Part shown: piece after piece, positions 42,769 through 53,279 of the stretch
Layout of the letters: every line of letters begins with the position of its first letter
How positions within the stretch are numbered: position 1 is the stretch's first letter
Assembly (NCBI RefSeq): GCF_029887875.1
Contig: NZ_JARXRM010000031.1
Location: 36,354 to 100,353 of the forward strand
Direction: 5' to 3'
DNA from: Luteimonas endophytica
GTDB taxonomy: Bacteria; Pseudomonadota; Gammaproteobacteria; Xanthomonadales; Xanthomonadaceae
Length of the DNA stretch: 64,000 nucleotides
Notes under the pieces: model-generated
What the model was told of the DNA's origin: nothing
The model's input: the letters and a program-made list of their open reading frames with translations, nothing else
The model's database searches: none
Position numbers and translations under genes: made by a program

Positions 42769-45135
42769 ATGAACGGCAATGGGGAGAAGGGCCGGCAGGG
42801 TGGGGTTCCGCAGCGCAGCGCGCTGTTCGCGGCGACCGCCGCCGCGCTGGCGTGGATGGCGGCGGCGCCGGCCTTCGCGCAAGAGGCCGTACCGCAACCG
42901 GAATCGCAGCCCGAGCGGCAGCCCGCGGCGGATGCCGTGGATCTCGACGTGGTGGTGGTCACCGCCAACAAGCGGGTCGAGAACATCCGCACGGTGGGCT
43001 CCTCGATCAGCCTGATCGGCGAACAGCAGCTGGAGAACCTCAACGCCGCGCGAATGTCGGACTACGCCGACTACGTGCCCGGCCTGCAGGTGCAGGACAA
43101 CGGTGCGCCGGGCCTGACCTCGGTCTCGATGCGCGGCATCTCGGCGCTGTCGTCCGGCGCCACCGTCGGCACCTACGTCGACGAGGTGCCGCTGGGTTCC
43201 AGCGGCCTGTACCAGGCCGCGACCACCCTGGCGCTGGACCTGCTGCCGTACGACATCGGCCGGATCGAGGTGCTGCGCGGCCCCCAGGGCACGCTCTACG
43301 GCGCCGGCGCGATGGGCGGGCTGATCAAGTACGTGACCCGCGAGCCCGACACCGCCGCGCGCGAGTTCCGCGTCGGCGGCGGCCTGTCCACGGTGAGCGG
43401 CGGCGGCAACGGCTGGAGCGGCCGCGCCGGCGCCAACCTGCCGCTGTCCGACGACCGCATGGCGCTGCGGGTCAGCTACGGCCGCCACGAGGGGGCGGGC
43501 TACACCGACAGCGCCATCGACGGCGAGCAGGACATCAACGACAGCGTGCAGACCAGCGCGCGCGCGGCCTTCGGCTGGTACGGCGATGCCTTCACCATGA
43601 GGGTCTCGGCGCTGCGCCAGACCATCGACGCGGACGATCGCGCCGAGGTCGCCCTCGATCCGGACACCTACCAGCCGCTGTTCGGCGAACTGGACGGCCG
43701 GCTGTGGGTGCGCCAGCCCTTCAGCAAGGAGTTCGACCTGTACGCGCTGACCCTCGACTGGGACCTGGGCTGGGCCGACTTCGTCTCGGCCAGCGGCTGG
43801 TCGGACACCACCACCGACATCCAGCTGGACGCCACGATCCCCTACGGCGAGGTCGCCAATCTGCTGCTGGGGCTGCCCGAAGCCGGCGCGTCCACCGTCG
43901 TCAACGAGCTGGAACTGGACAAGTTCACCCAGGAGTTCCGCCTGACCTCCAAGGCCGGCGGGCCGTTCGAATGGATGGTCGGTGCGTTCTACACCAAGGA
44001 GGACGGGGTCCAGCGCCAGTTCGCGTCCCTGAGCCAGCTCGACGGTTCGCCGCTGCCGCCCCCGCTCGACGCGGTCGCAGGCACCCTGGCGGTGATCCAC
44101 CTGCCCAGCGAGTACGAGGAAATGGCGCTGTTCGCCAACGGCTCCTGGCGCGTCACCGACCGCCTGACCCTCGACGCCGGCGTGCGCCAGGCGCGCAACG
44201 ACCAGCAGTTCGTGCAGGACGTGACCGAAGGCATCCTCGCCCCGATCGAGCGCACACCGGGCGAATCCAGCGAGGACGTGTTCACCTGGAGCCTGAGCCC
44301 CAAGTTCCAGCTCGCCGACGACGTCATGCTCTACGCCAAGGCCGCCACCGGCTACCAGCCCGGCGGACCGAACGCGGTGTTCGGCAATGCCCCGCCGAGC
44401 GTCGACTCCTCGATGCTGACCAGCTACGAGCTCGGGCTGAAGTCGCAGTTCGCCGACCAGCGCCTGCTGTTCGACCTGGTCGCGTTCCGCATCGACTGGG
44501 AGGACATCCAGGTGGTGACCCAGATCGACGGCCTGGGGGTGCTGGTCAACGGCGGCGAAGCCACCAGCGAAGGCGTCGAGCTGAGCACCGTGTTCCGCGC
44601 CACCGACAGCCTGCGGCTCGGGCTCAACGCCGCCTGGACCGACGCCTCGCTCAAGGAGGATTTCCAGCCGACCACGGTGCAGACGCCGGACTTCGACGTG
44701 GTGCTCAACAGCGGCCTGGCCGGCGACCGCATGCCGTACGTGCCCGAGTGGTCCTGGTCGGCCACGGCCGAATACGCGTTCGCGCTGGGCGCCGGCTGGC
44801 AGGGCCTGGTCGGCGGGGCGCTGCGCCACGTCGGCGACCGGGTCGGCGGCACCAGCGACCGCGAGCGCATCGTCTTGCCCGGCGATCCGTCGACGATCCT
44901 GGACGAGACCGTGACCGCGCCGCTGGACGTGGACGGCTACCAGGCCCTCGACCTGTATGCCAGCGTCACCAACGGCAGCTGGAACATCCGCGCCTACGTC
45001 AACAACGCCACCGACGAGCGCGGCTATTCGTCTATCTCGCGGCTGGAGAGCGCGCTGTCCGGCACGGTCGCGCAGTTGAACGCGGTGCCGATCCGGCCCC
45101 GCACCTACGGCCTGGAATTCGACTACCGGTTCTGA
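42769..45135 (+). CDS. TonB-dependent receptor
   Basis: A 788-residue outer-membrane receptor. After the signal peptide (ALAWMAAAPAFA) a TonB box-like VDLDVVVVTANKR precedes the plug (ENIRTVGSSISLIGEQQL, then VSMRGISALSSGATVGTYVDEVPLG and RIEVLRGPQGTLYGAGAMGGLIKYVTR). The 22-strand barrel ends in a Phe (YGLEFDYRF). It probably imports a peptide- or cell-wall-derived ligand, judged by the dipeptidase 40 bp upstream and the dgcN homologue 58 bp downstream. GAGGAGA precedes the start. Confidence 0.92.
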   Translation: MNGNGEKGRQGGVPQRSALFAATAAALAWMAAAPAFAQEAVPQPESQPERQPAADAVDLDVVVVTANKRVENIRTVGSSISLIGEQQLENLNAARMSDYADYVPGLQVQDNGAPGLTSVSMRGISALSSGATVGTYVDEVPLGSSGLYQAATTLALDLLPYDIGRIEVLRGPQGTLYGAGAMGGLIKYVTREPDTAAREFRVGGGLSTVSGGGNGWSGRAGANLPLSDDRMALRVSYGRHEGAGYTDSAIDGEQDINDSVQTSARAAFGWYGDAFTMRVSALRQTIDADDRAEVALDPDTYQPLFGELDGRLWVRQPFSKEFDLYALTLDWDLGWADFVSASGWSDTTTDIQLDATIPYGEVANLLLGLPEAGASTVVNELELDKFTQEFRLTSKAGGPFEWMVGAFYTKEDGVQRQFASLSQLDGSPLPPPLDAVAGTLAVIHLPSEYEEMALFANGSWRVTDRLTLDAGVRQARNDQQFVQDVTEGILAPIERTPGESSEDVFTWSLSPKFQLADDVMLYAKAATGYQPGGPNAVFGNAPPSVDSSMLTSYELGLKSQFADQRLLFDLVAFRIDWEDIQVVTQIDGLGVLVNGGEATSEGVELSTVFRATDSLRLGLNAAWTDASLKEDFQPTTVQTPDFDVVLNSGLAGDRMPYVPEWSWSATAEYAFALGAGWQGLVGGALRHVGDRVGGTSDRERIVLPGDPSTILDETVTAPLDVDGYQALDLYASVTNGSWNIRAYVNNATDERGYSSISRLESALSGTVAQLNAVPIRPRTYGLEFDYRF

Positions 45136-45193
45136 CGCCAGCCGCTGCCGGCGCCCCGCGCCGGCAGCGCCCCGACCCCGACCGAGCACACCG

Positions 45194-46237
45194 ATGCTGG
45201 AAACCGTCCCGCCCGGGCCCCGCAGGGTCGACAGCCTGCCGCAGCCGTACCTGCTGTTCCTCGGCGACATCGTCGAGCCGGCCTACGCCAAGACCGCGTT
45301 CGGCCTGCGCGACTGGGCCGGCGAGCGCTGCGTGGGCGAGTTCGCCTGCCCCGGGGCCACGGTCAGCACCGGCCTGCGCAACCTGACCCCGGCGCAGGCC
45401 CATGCCGCCGGCGCCCGCGCCATGGTGATCGGCGTGGCCAACCCCGGCGGCCAGATCCCCGCCGCGTGGCAGCCGGCGCTGCTGCAGGCGCTGGAAGCCG
45501 GGCTGGACCTGATCGGCGGCATGCATGCGCGGCTGGAGGCGATCGCGCCGCTGCGCGCCGCCGCCGCGCGGCTGGGGCGGCGGCTGATCGACGTACGCCG
45601 CCCGCCGCCGGCACTCGCGGTCGCCAGCGGCCGCCGGCGCAGCGGCATGCGCCTGCTGACGGTCGGCACCGACTGCGCGCTGGGCAAGAAGTACACCGCG
45701 CTCGCACTGGCGCGGGAACTGCGCGGGCTCGGCGTCGACGCCGACTTCCGCGCCACCGGCCAGACCGGGATCCTGATCGCCGGCGAGGGCATCGCCGTGG
45801 ACGCGGTGGTGGCCGACTTCGCCGCCGGCGCCGCGGAACTGCTCGCGCCGGACGCCGCCCCGGACCACTGGGACGTCATCGAGGGCCAGGGCTCGCTGTT
45901 CCACCCGGCCTATGCCGGGGTCTCGCTGGCGCTGCTGCACGGCAGCCAGCCGGACGTCATCGTGCTCTGCCACGAGGCCGGCCGCGAGACGGTGCTCGGC
46001 CATCCGGACTATCCGCTGCCGAACATCGAAGAAGCCATCGAACTCAATCTCCGCCTGGGCCGGCGCACCAACCCGCGCATCCGCTGCGCCGGGGTGAGCC
46101 TGAACACCGCGCGGCTCGACCCCGCGCGGGCGGAGCGGCTGCTGGCGGAGGAGAGCGCGCGGCTCGGCTGCCCGGTGGCCGATCCGATGCGCGGCGGCGA
46201 GCCGTTCCGGCGCCTGGTGCAGGCGTGCCTGGCCTGA
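45194..46237 (+). CDS. dgcN: DUF1611 protein, DgcN-type D-glutamate N-acetyltransferase
   Basis: A 347-residue cytosolic protein of the DUF1611 family. The N-terminal Rossmann-like domain (LFLGDIVEPAYAKTAFGLRDW) is followed by a P-loop domain with VGTDCALGKKYTALALARELR (Walker A-like), RATGQTGILIAG and VIEGQGSLFHPAYAGVSLALLHGSQPD. In marine bacteria DgcN acetylates D-glutamate and DgcA converts the product to N-acetyl-L-glutamate. A DgcA-like epimerase is encoded 5 kb upstream in the same block. The reaction is assigned from family knowledge, not from residues seen. Confidence 0.82.
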   Translation: MLETVPPGPRRVDSLPQPYLLFLGDIVEPAYAKTAFGLRDWAGERCVGEFACPGATVSTGLRNLTPAQAHAAGARAMVIGVANPGGQIPAAWQPALLQALEAGLDLIGGMHARLEAIAPLRAAAARLGRRLIDVRRPPPALAVASGRRRSGMRLLTVGTDCALGKKYTALALARELRGLGVDADFRATGQTGILIAGEGIAVDAVVADFAAGAAELLAPDAAPDHWDVIEGQGSLFHPAYAGVSLALLHGSQPDVIVLCHEAGRETVLGHPDYPLPNIEEAIELNLRLGRRTNPRIRCAGVSLNTARLDPARAERLLAEESARLGCPVADPMRGGEPFRRLVQACLA

Positions 46238-46346
46238 CCAATCCCAACGTGTCCGCAAGCCCCGCGGCCGCGGCCGGGGCGGGACCGTTGCAGCGCTGGC
46301 GTGCGCGCGGCGGCCGGTCTTCTGGCGCGTGCGGCGGGCAGCGGCC

Positions 46347-47504
46347 GTGAGCGCCGGCGCCTCGCGCTTCCAGCGCTGGCTCCTGCCCGGCCTGGCCTTC
46401 AAGGGCTTCGTGATCGGCGGCGGCTACGCCACCGGGCGCGAGCTGGCCGAATACTTCCTGCCCGCCGGGCCGCGCGGCGGCCTGCTCGGGCTGGCCCTGG
46501 CCACGCTGGTGTGGAGCACGGTCTGCGCGGTGACCTTCCTGTTCGCGCGGGCCACGCGCAGCTACGACTACCGCGCCTTCTTCGGCCAGCTGGTGGGGCG
46601 CGGCTGGGTGGTGTTCGAGGCCTCGTACGTGGTCTTCATGGTGCTGATCCTGGCCGTGTTCGGCGCCGCCGCCGGCGCGATCGTGGCGGCCGCCACCGGC
46701 TGGCCGCCGCTGGTGGGCACGCTGGCGCTGATGCTGGCGATCGGCGCGGTGGTGACCTTCGGCAACCGCTCGGTGGAGCGGCTGTTCGGCTGGGCCTCGG
46801 TGCTGCTGTACGCGGTGTACTTCCTGTTCGTGGTGTTCGCCTGGCAGGCCTTCGGCGAGCGCATCGGCGCGGCCCTGTCCGCGCCGCAGCCGGCCGCCGC
46901 AGGGCCCCCCGGCGACTGGATCCGCGGCGGCCTGACCTATGCCTGCTACAACATCGTCGGCGCGGTGGCGATCCTGCCGGTGGCGCGGCATTTCACCAGC
47001 CGCCGCGACGCCGCCGTGGCCGGGCTGCTGGCCGGGCCGATCGCGATCCTGCCGGCGTTCGCGTTCTTCGCCTGCATGGCGGCCTGGCTGCCGGCGATCG
47101 CCGACGAACCGCTGCCGGCCGATTACATGCTGCGGCAGATGCAGCGGCCGCTGTTCCACCTGTTGTTCCAGGCGATGATCTTCTCGGCGCTGCTGGAGAG
47201 CGGCGTGGGCGCGGTGCACGCGGTCAACGAGCGCGTGGCCGGCGCCTGGCGCGCGCGCGGCGCCGGCGACCTGCCGCGCGGTGCGCGGCCGGCCATCGCC
47301 GCGGTGCTGCTGGTCGGCTCGATCTTCGTCGCCGGGCGTTTCGGCCTGGTCGACCTGATCGCCCACGGCTACCGGGCGCTGGCCTGGCTGATCCTGTTCG
47401 TGTTCGTGCTGCCGCTGCTGACCGTCGGGGTCTGGCGGCTGTGGGCGCGCCCGCGGCCCGCGTCCAAACCCGCATCGGAGGAAGACCGACATGCCACACC
47501 GTAG
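46347..47504 (+). CDS. YkvI-type membrane protein (LeuT/APC-fold carrier)
   Basis: From the GTG at 46347 the product has 385 residues; a GTG at 46329 would add six. About ten membrane helices are visible. The opening W-L-L-P-G-L-A-F-K-G-F-V-I-G-G-G-Y-A-T-G-R-E is the conserved first helix of the YkvI family, whose unwound Gly-rich stretch resembles the ligand site of LeuT-fold transporters. The substrate is unknown; the setting suggests an amino acid such as D-glutamate. It overlaps the next gene by 14 bp. Confidence 0.8.
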   Translation: MSAGASRFQRWLLPGLAFKGFVIGGGYATGRELAEYFLPAGPRGGLLGLALATLVWSTVCAVTFLFARATRSYDYRAFFGQLVGRGWVVFEASYVVFMVLILAVFGAAAGAIVAAATGWPPLVGTLALMLAIGAVVTFGNRSVERLFGWASVLLYAVYFLFVVFAWQAFGERIGAALSAPQPAAAGPPGDWIRGGLTYACYNIVGAVAILPVARHFTSRRDAAVAGLLAGPIAILPAFAFFACMAAWLPAIADEPLPADYMLRQMQRPLFHLLFQAMIFSALLESGVGAVHAVNERVAGAWRARGAGDLPRGARPAIAAVLLVGSIFVAGRFGLVDLIAHGYRALAWLILFVFVLPLLTVGVWRLWARPRPASKPASEEDRHATP

Positions 47505-49113
47505 ACGACCGCCGCGCATCGCGGCGCTGCTCGCATCGCTGTTCGCCACCGCCGCGGCGTTCGCCGCCCCGCCGCAGGGGTTCGACGCGCGCGTGCAGGA
47601 GGCGATGCAGGCCCACGGCGTGCCCGGCATGGCGATCGCCATCGTCGAGGACGGCGAGGTCGCCCTGGCGCGCGGCTACGGGGTGCGCCGGCTGGGCGCG
47701 CCGGAGCGGGTGGATGCGGACACCCTCTTCCCCACCGGCTCCACCGGCAAGGCGGTCACCGCCGCGGCGCTGGCGATCCTGGTGGACGAGGGCAGGCTCG
47801 GCTGGGACGACAAGGTCATCGACCACCTGCCCGACTTCCGCATGCACGACCCCTGGGTGACCCGGGAGATGACCGTGCGCGACCTGCTGGTGCATCGCAG
47901 CGGGCTGGGGCTGGGCGCCGGCGACCTGCTGTTCGTGCCGCGCACCTCGCGCAGCCGCGCCGACGTGGTGCGCGCGCTGCGCCACATCGCCCCGGCCACC
48001 AGCTTCCGCAGCGGCTACGCCTACGACAACATCCTGTACGTGGTCGCCGGCGAACTGGTCGCCGCGGTGTCCGGCAGCACCTGGGAGGACTTCATCCGCG
48101 AGCGGGTGTTCGCGCCCGCCGGCATGACCACCTCGGTCAGCCACGAGGACGACCGCTTCGCCAACCCCAACCGCGCCCAGCCGCACGCGCGCATCGACGG
48201 CCGCGTGCGCGGCCTCGGCGCCCAGCGGGTGCTGCCCGAGCGCGAGGGCCTGGGCCAGGTGGCGGCCCCGGCCGGCGGGCTCTCCTCCAGTGCCAACGAC
48301 CTGGCGCGCTGGCTGCAGGTGCAGCTGGGGCAGGGCGCCTTGCCCGGCGGCGGCGGGCGCCTGTACAGCGAGGCCAGCGCGCGCGCGATGTGGACGCCGC
48401 AGGTGCTGATGCCGGTGCGCCGGTACCCGCCGCCGATCGACGGCATCACCCCGCAGTTCTCGACCTACGCGCTGGGCTGGAACGTGCAGGACTATCGCGG
48501 CACCCGCCTGGTCCAGCACGGCGGCGCGGTGTTCGGGGTGCTGACCATGGTGGTGCTGGTGCCAGACCACGAGGTCGGCTTCGCGCTGCAGATGAACGCC
48601 GAGGACGTGCACGTGCTGCGCGGGCTGATGTACGAGCTGCTCGATCACTACCTCGACGGCGCCGCGGAAGACTGGCCGCAGAAGGACTGGGTGGCCGCCT
48701 TCGCCGAGTGGAACCGCGCACGGCTGGAAGCCGGCGTGGCGGCGCTGGATGCGGCCGGCGAGGACGGCGGCGCGCGCGGCAGCCCCTCGCTACCGCCGTC
48801 CGGCTACGCCGGCGCCTACGCCGACCCGTGGTACGGGCCGATCGCGATCGGCGAACGGGGCGGCCGCCTGCGCATCGACTTCAGCCAGAGCCCCGGCATG
48901 GTCGGCACGCTGCGCCACCACCGTCACGACACCTTCCGCGCCGACTGGGACGACGGGTCCATCGAACCGGCCTACGTGACCTTCGCGCTCGACGCCGAGG
49001 GCCGGGTCGATCGCATCACCATGAAGGCGGTCTCGCCGGTCGCGGACTTCAGCTACGACTATCACGACCTGCTGTTCACCCCGGTGGGCGAGCCCGGCCC
49101 GGACTCCCGCTGA
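47491..49113 (+). CDS. Secreted serine hydrolase (beta-lactamase family) with DUF3471-like C-terminus
   Basis: A 540-residue protein with signal peptide (IAALLASLFATAAAFA). The class C motifs are S-x-x-K in TGSTGKAV, Y-x-N in YAYDN and H-x-G in QHGGAVFG. A C-terminal lipocalin-like domain (GYAGAYADPWYGPIAIGERGGRLRIDF) follows from about residue 430. Unlike the hydrolase at 37223 it has no membrane domain, so it is probably periplasmic. Translation is coupled to the YkvI-type carrier, and it closes the peptide/D-amino-acid block. Confidence 0.88.
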   Translation: MPHRRRPPRIAALLASLFATAAAFAAPPQGFDARVQEAMQAHGVPGMAIAIVEDGEVALARGYGVRRLGAPERVDADTLFPTGSTGKAVTAAALAILVDEGRLGWDDKVIDHLPDFRMHDPWVTREMTVRDLLVHRSGLGLGAGDLLFVPRTSRSRADVVRALRHIAPATSFRSGYAYDNILYVVAGELVAAVSGSTWEDFIRERVFAPAGMTTSVSHEDDRFANPNRAQPHARIDGRVRGLGAQRVLPEREGLGQVAAPAGGLSSSANDLARWLQVQLGQGALPGGGGRLYSEASARAMWTPQVLMPVRRYPPPIDGITPQFSTYALGWNVQDYRGTRLVQHGGAVFGVLTMVVLVPDHEVGFALQMNAEDVHVLRGLMYELLDHYLDGAAEDWPQKDWVAAFAEWNRARLEAGVAALDAAGEDGGARGSPSLPPSGYAGAYADPWYGPIAIGERGGRLRIDFSQSPGMVGTLRHHRHDTFRADWDDGSIEPAYVTFALDAEGRVDRITMKAVSPVADFSYDYHDLLFTPVGEPGPDSR

Positions 49114-49115
49114 CC

Positions 49116-49146
49116 GGCCTTCGCGGCCATGGGCCGCGCCTACAGG
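49116..49146 (-). repeat. GTAG-type REP-like palindrome, type B
   Basis: CGGCCTTCGCGGCCATGGGC then CGCGCCTACAG; the core GCGGCC-CAT-GGCCGC is the type-B palindrome. It follows the stop of the second serine hydrolase and forms part of the gap 49114-49236. Confidence 0.65.
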
Positions 49147-49236
49147 GAAATGCCGCGGCACCCCCGCACGGGAGGCGCCGCGGCAACCCCGCAGGGGAGA
49201 CGCCGCAGCAGCCCGTAGGGGACCGCCGCGACAAGG

Positions 49237-49713
49237 CTACTGCCCCGGCGGTGCCGCCCCGGCGAAGCCCAGCTGCCGCCATGCCTCGAACACCACCACG
49301 GCGACGCAGTTGGAGAGGTTGAGGCTGCGGTTGTCCGGGCGCATCGGCAGCCGCAGCCGCAGCTCGTCCGGCACCGCCGCCAGCACCTGGTCCGGCAGGC
49401 CGCGGGTTTCCGGGCCGAACAGGAACGCGTCGCCCGCTTCGTAGCGCACGGTGTCGTAGCGCCTGGCGTTGCGCGTGCTGAGCGCGAACAGGCGCGGCGG
49501 CCGGATCTGCGCCAGCGCCGCCGCGAGCGAGTCGTGCACGCGCACGTCGGCGTACTCGCGGTAGTCGAGCCCGGCCCGGCGCAGGTTGCGGTCGTCCAGG
49601 TCGAACCCGAGCGGCGCGACCAGGTGCAGGCGCGCGCCGGTATTGGCGCACAGGCGGATCGCGTTGCCGGTGTTGGGCGGGATCTCGGGCTGGTAGAGGA
49701 CCACGTCGAACAT
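49237..49713 (-). CDS. trmL: tRNA (cytidine/uridine-34-2'-O)-methyltransferase TrmL
   Basis: The 158-residue protein starts at 49713 with MFDVVLYQPEIPPNTGNAIRLCANTGARLHLVAPLGF, the SPOUT-family TrmL N-terminus. Knot motifs follow: LFGPETRGLPDQVL and LRLPMRPDNRSLNLSNCVAVVVFEAWRQLGF. It methylates the wobble ribose of tRNA-Leu species using SAM. Length is normal. It is divergent from the TonB receptor downstream on the plus strand. Confidence 0.96.
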   Translation of the reverse strand: MFDVVLYQPEIPPNTGNAIRLCANTGARLHLVAPLGFDLDDRNLRRAGLDYREYADVRVHDSLAAALAQIRPPRLFALSTRNARRYDTVRYEAGDAFLFGPETRGLPDQVLAAVPDELRLRLPMRPDNRSLNLSNCVAVVVFEAWRQLGFAGAAPPGQ

Positions 49714-49944
49714 GCGTGGATTATGCGCGGTCACGGCGGCCTGAGCCCCGGGCGTCCGGCAGCCGGGCCGCGCCCGCGGCCGCGCCCACGTGCCCAAACA
49801 GAGGCGGCGGTGTGCCCCCCTTGCGCAATCGCGGCCGAGCCGTTGCGCGCCCCGCAACCCCCGGGTATCCAGTCGTGCGGGCTGCGCGAAAGGCGACTGC
49901 GGGGTGCGCTGCCGTCCAACCAACCAACAGGGAAACCCGAACCG

Positions 49945-52389
<2,445 letters not shown>

Positions 52390-52397
52390 GGCACCTT

Positions 52398-52422
52398 GGG
52401 GCGGCGGCACGTCCGTCGCCCC
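52398..52422 (+). terminator. Imperfect hairpin between convergent genes
   Basis: GGGGCG (52398-52403) pairs with CGCCCC (52417-52422), with a partly paired interior. It lies 9 bp after the TonB receptor stop and before the convergent SDR gene. There is no T run, so it may be only a weak bidirectional terminator. Confidence 0.4.
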
Positions 52423-52442
52423 CGCTTGCGCGGAGCGCCGGC

Positions 52443-53153
52443 CTACCAGTCGATGGCTTCGCCCTGCCAGTCGATGAAGCGCCCGCTGTCGTCCCCGGAC
52501 ACGCCGTCGACCTGCCGCAGCAGGCCGGCGGCGGCGTCCTCCGGCGCCACCTCGGCGCCTTCGCCGCCCATCTCGGTGCGCACCCAGCCGGGGCTGACCG
52601 CGATCACCACGATCCCGCGCTCGGCCAGCGCCTGCGCCAGCAGCACCGTGGCCATGTTCAGCGCGGCCTTGCTGATCGCGTAGGTCGGGGTGCCGAAGCG
52701 CGCGGTCAGGGCGATCGAACCCAGCCGCGAGGACAGGTTCATCACCCGGGCGCCGTCGGCCAGCAGCGGCGCCAGCGCCTGGGTGAGCAGGAAGGGACCT
52801 GCGGCATTGGTGCGGAAGCTGTGGTCCAGAGTGTCGGCGCCCACCTCGCCGAAGCGCTCGCCAGAGTGCAGCACCCCGGCGTTGTTGATCAGCAGGTCGA
52901 GGCGGCCTTCTTCCCCCAGCACCAGCGGCAGCTCGCGGGCGAGCTCGGCGTGGGTCTTGGGCGCGGCCACGTCCAGCGGCAGCACGTGCAGGCGCCCCGG
53001 GTACTCGCCGGCGAGGTGGTTCAGGTCGGTGGCCTTGCCGGGCTGGCGGCAGGCCGCCACCACGCGGTCGCCGCGGGCCAGCAGCTGGCGGGTGAATTCC
53101 AGGCCGATGCCGCGGTTGGCGCCGGTGACGAGGACGTGTCTGGGTGTGCTCAT
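52443..53153 (-). CDS. Short-chain dehydrogenase/reductase
   Basis: A 236-residue classical SDR. The cofactor fingerprint is VLVTGANRGIGLEFTRQLL, followed by NNAG (LLINNAGVL) and the catalytic tetrad Ser in MNLSSRLGS and Y-x-x-x-K in TYAISKAALNM. The carbonyl-reductase/sniffer-type subgroup is suggested by SPGWVRTEMGG. Substrate unknown. It is divergent from the M16 protease gene. Confidence 0.9.
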   Translation of the reverse strand: MSTPRHVLVTGANRGIGLEFTRQLLARGDRVVAACRQPGKATDLNHLAGEYPGRLHVLPLDVAAPKTHAELARELPLVLGEEGRLDLLINNAGVLHSGERFGEVGADTLDHSFRTNAAGPFLLTQALAPLLADGARVMNLSSRLGSIALTARFGTPTYAISKAALNMATVLLAQALAERGIVVIAVSPGWVRTEMGGEGAEVAPEDAAAGLLRQVDGVSGDDSGRFIDWQGEAIDW

Positions 53154-53279
53154 GCCGGCGAGTGTGCCGCAAGCGGCGTTGCCGCGGCGTGGTCGCGGCG
53201 GCGGCGGCCGGGACTTGTGGCGGATGCCCGGGCGCGCCGGCGCCGCTAGGATGGCGGGGTCGACCTGCAAGGAGCCCGC

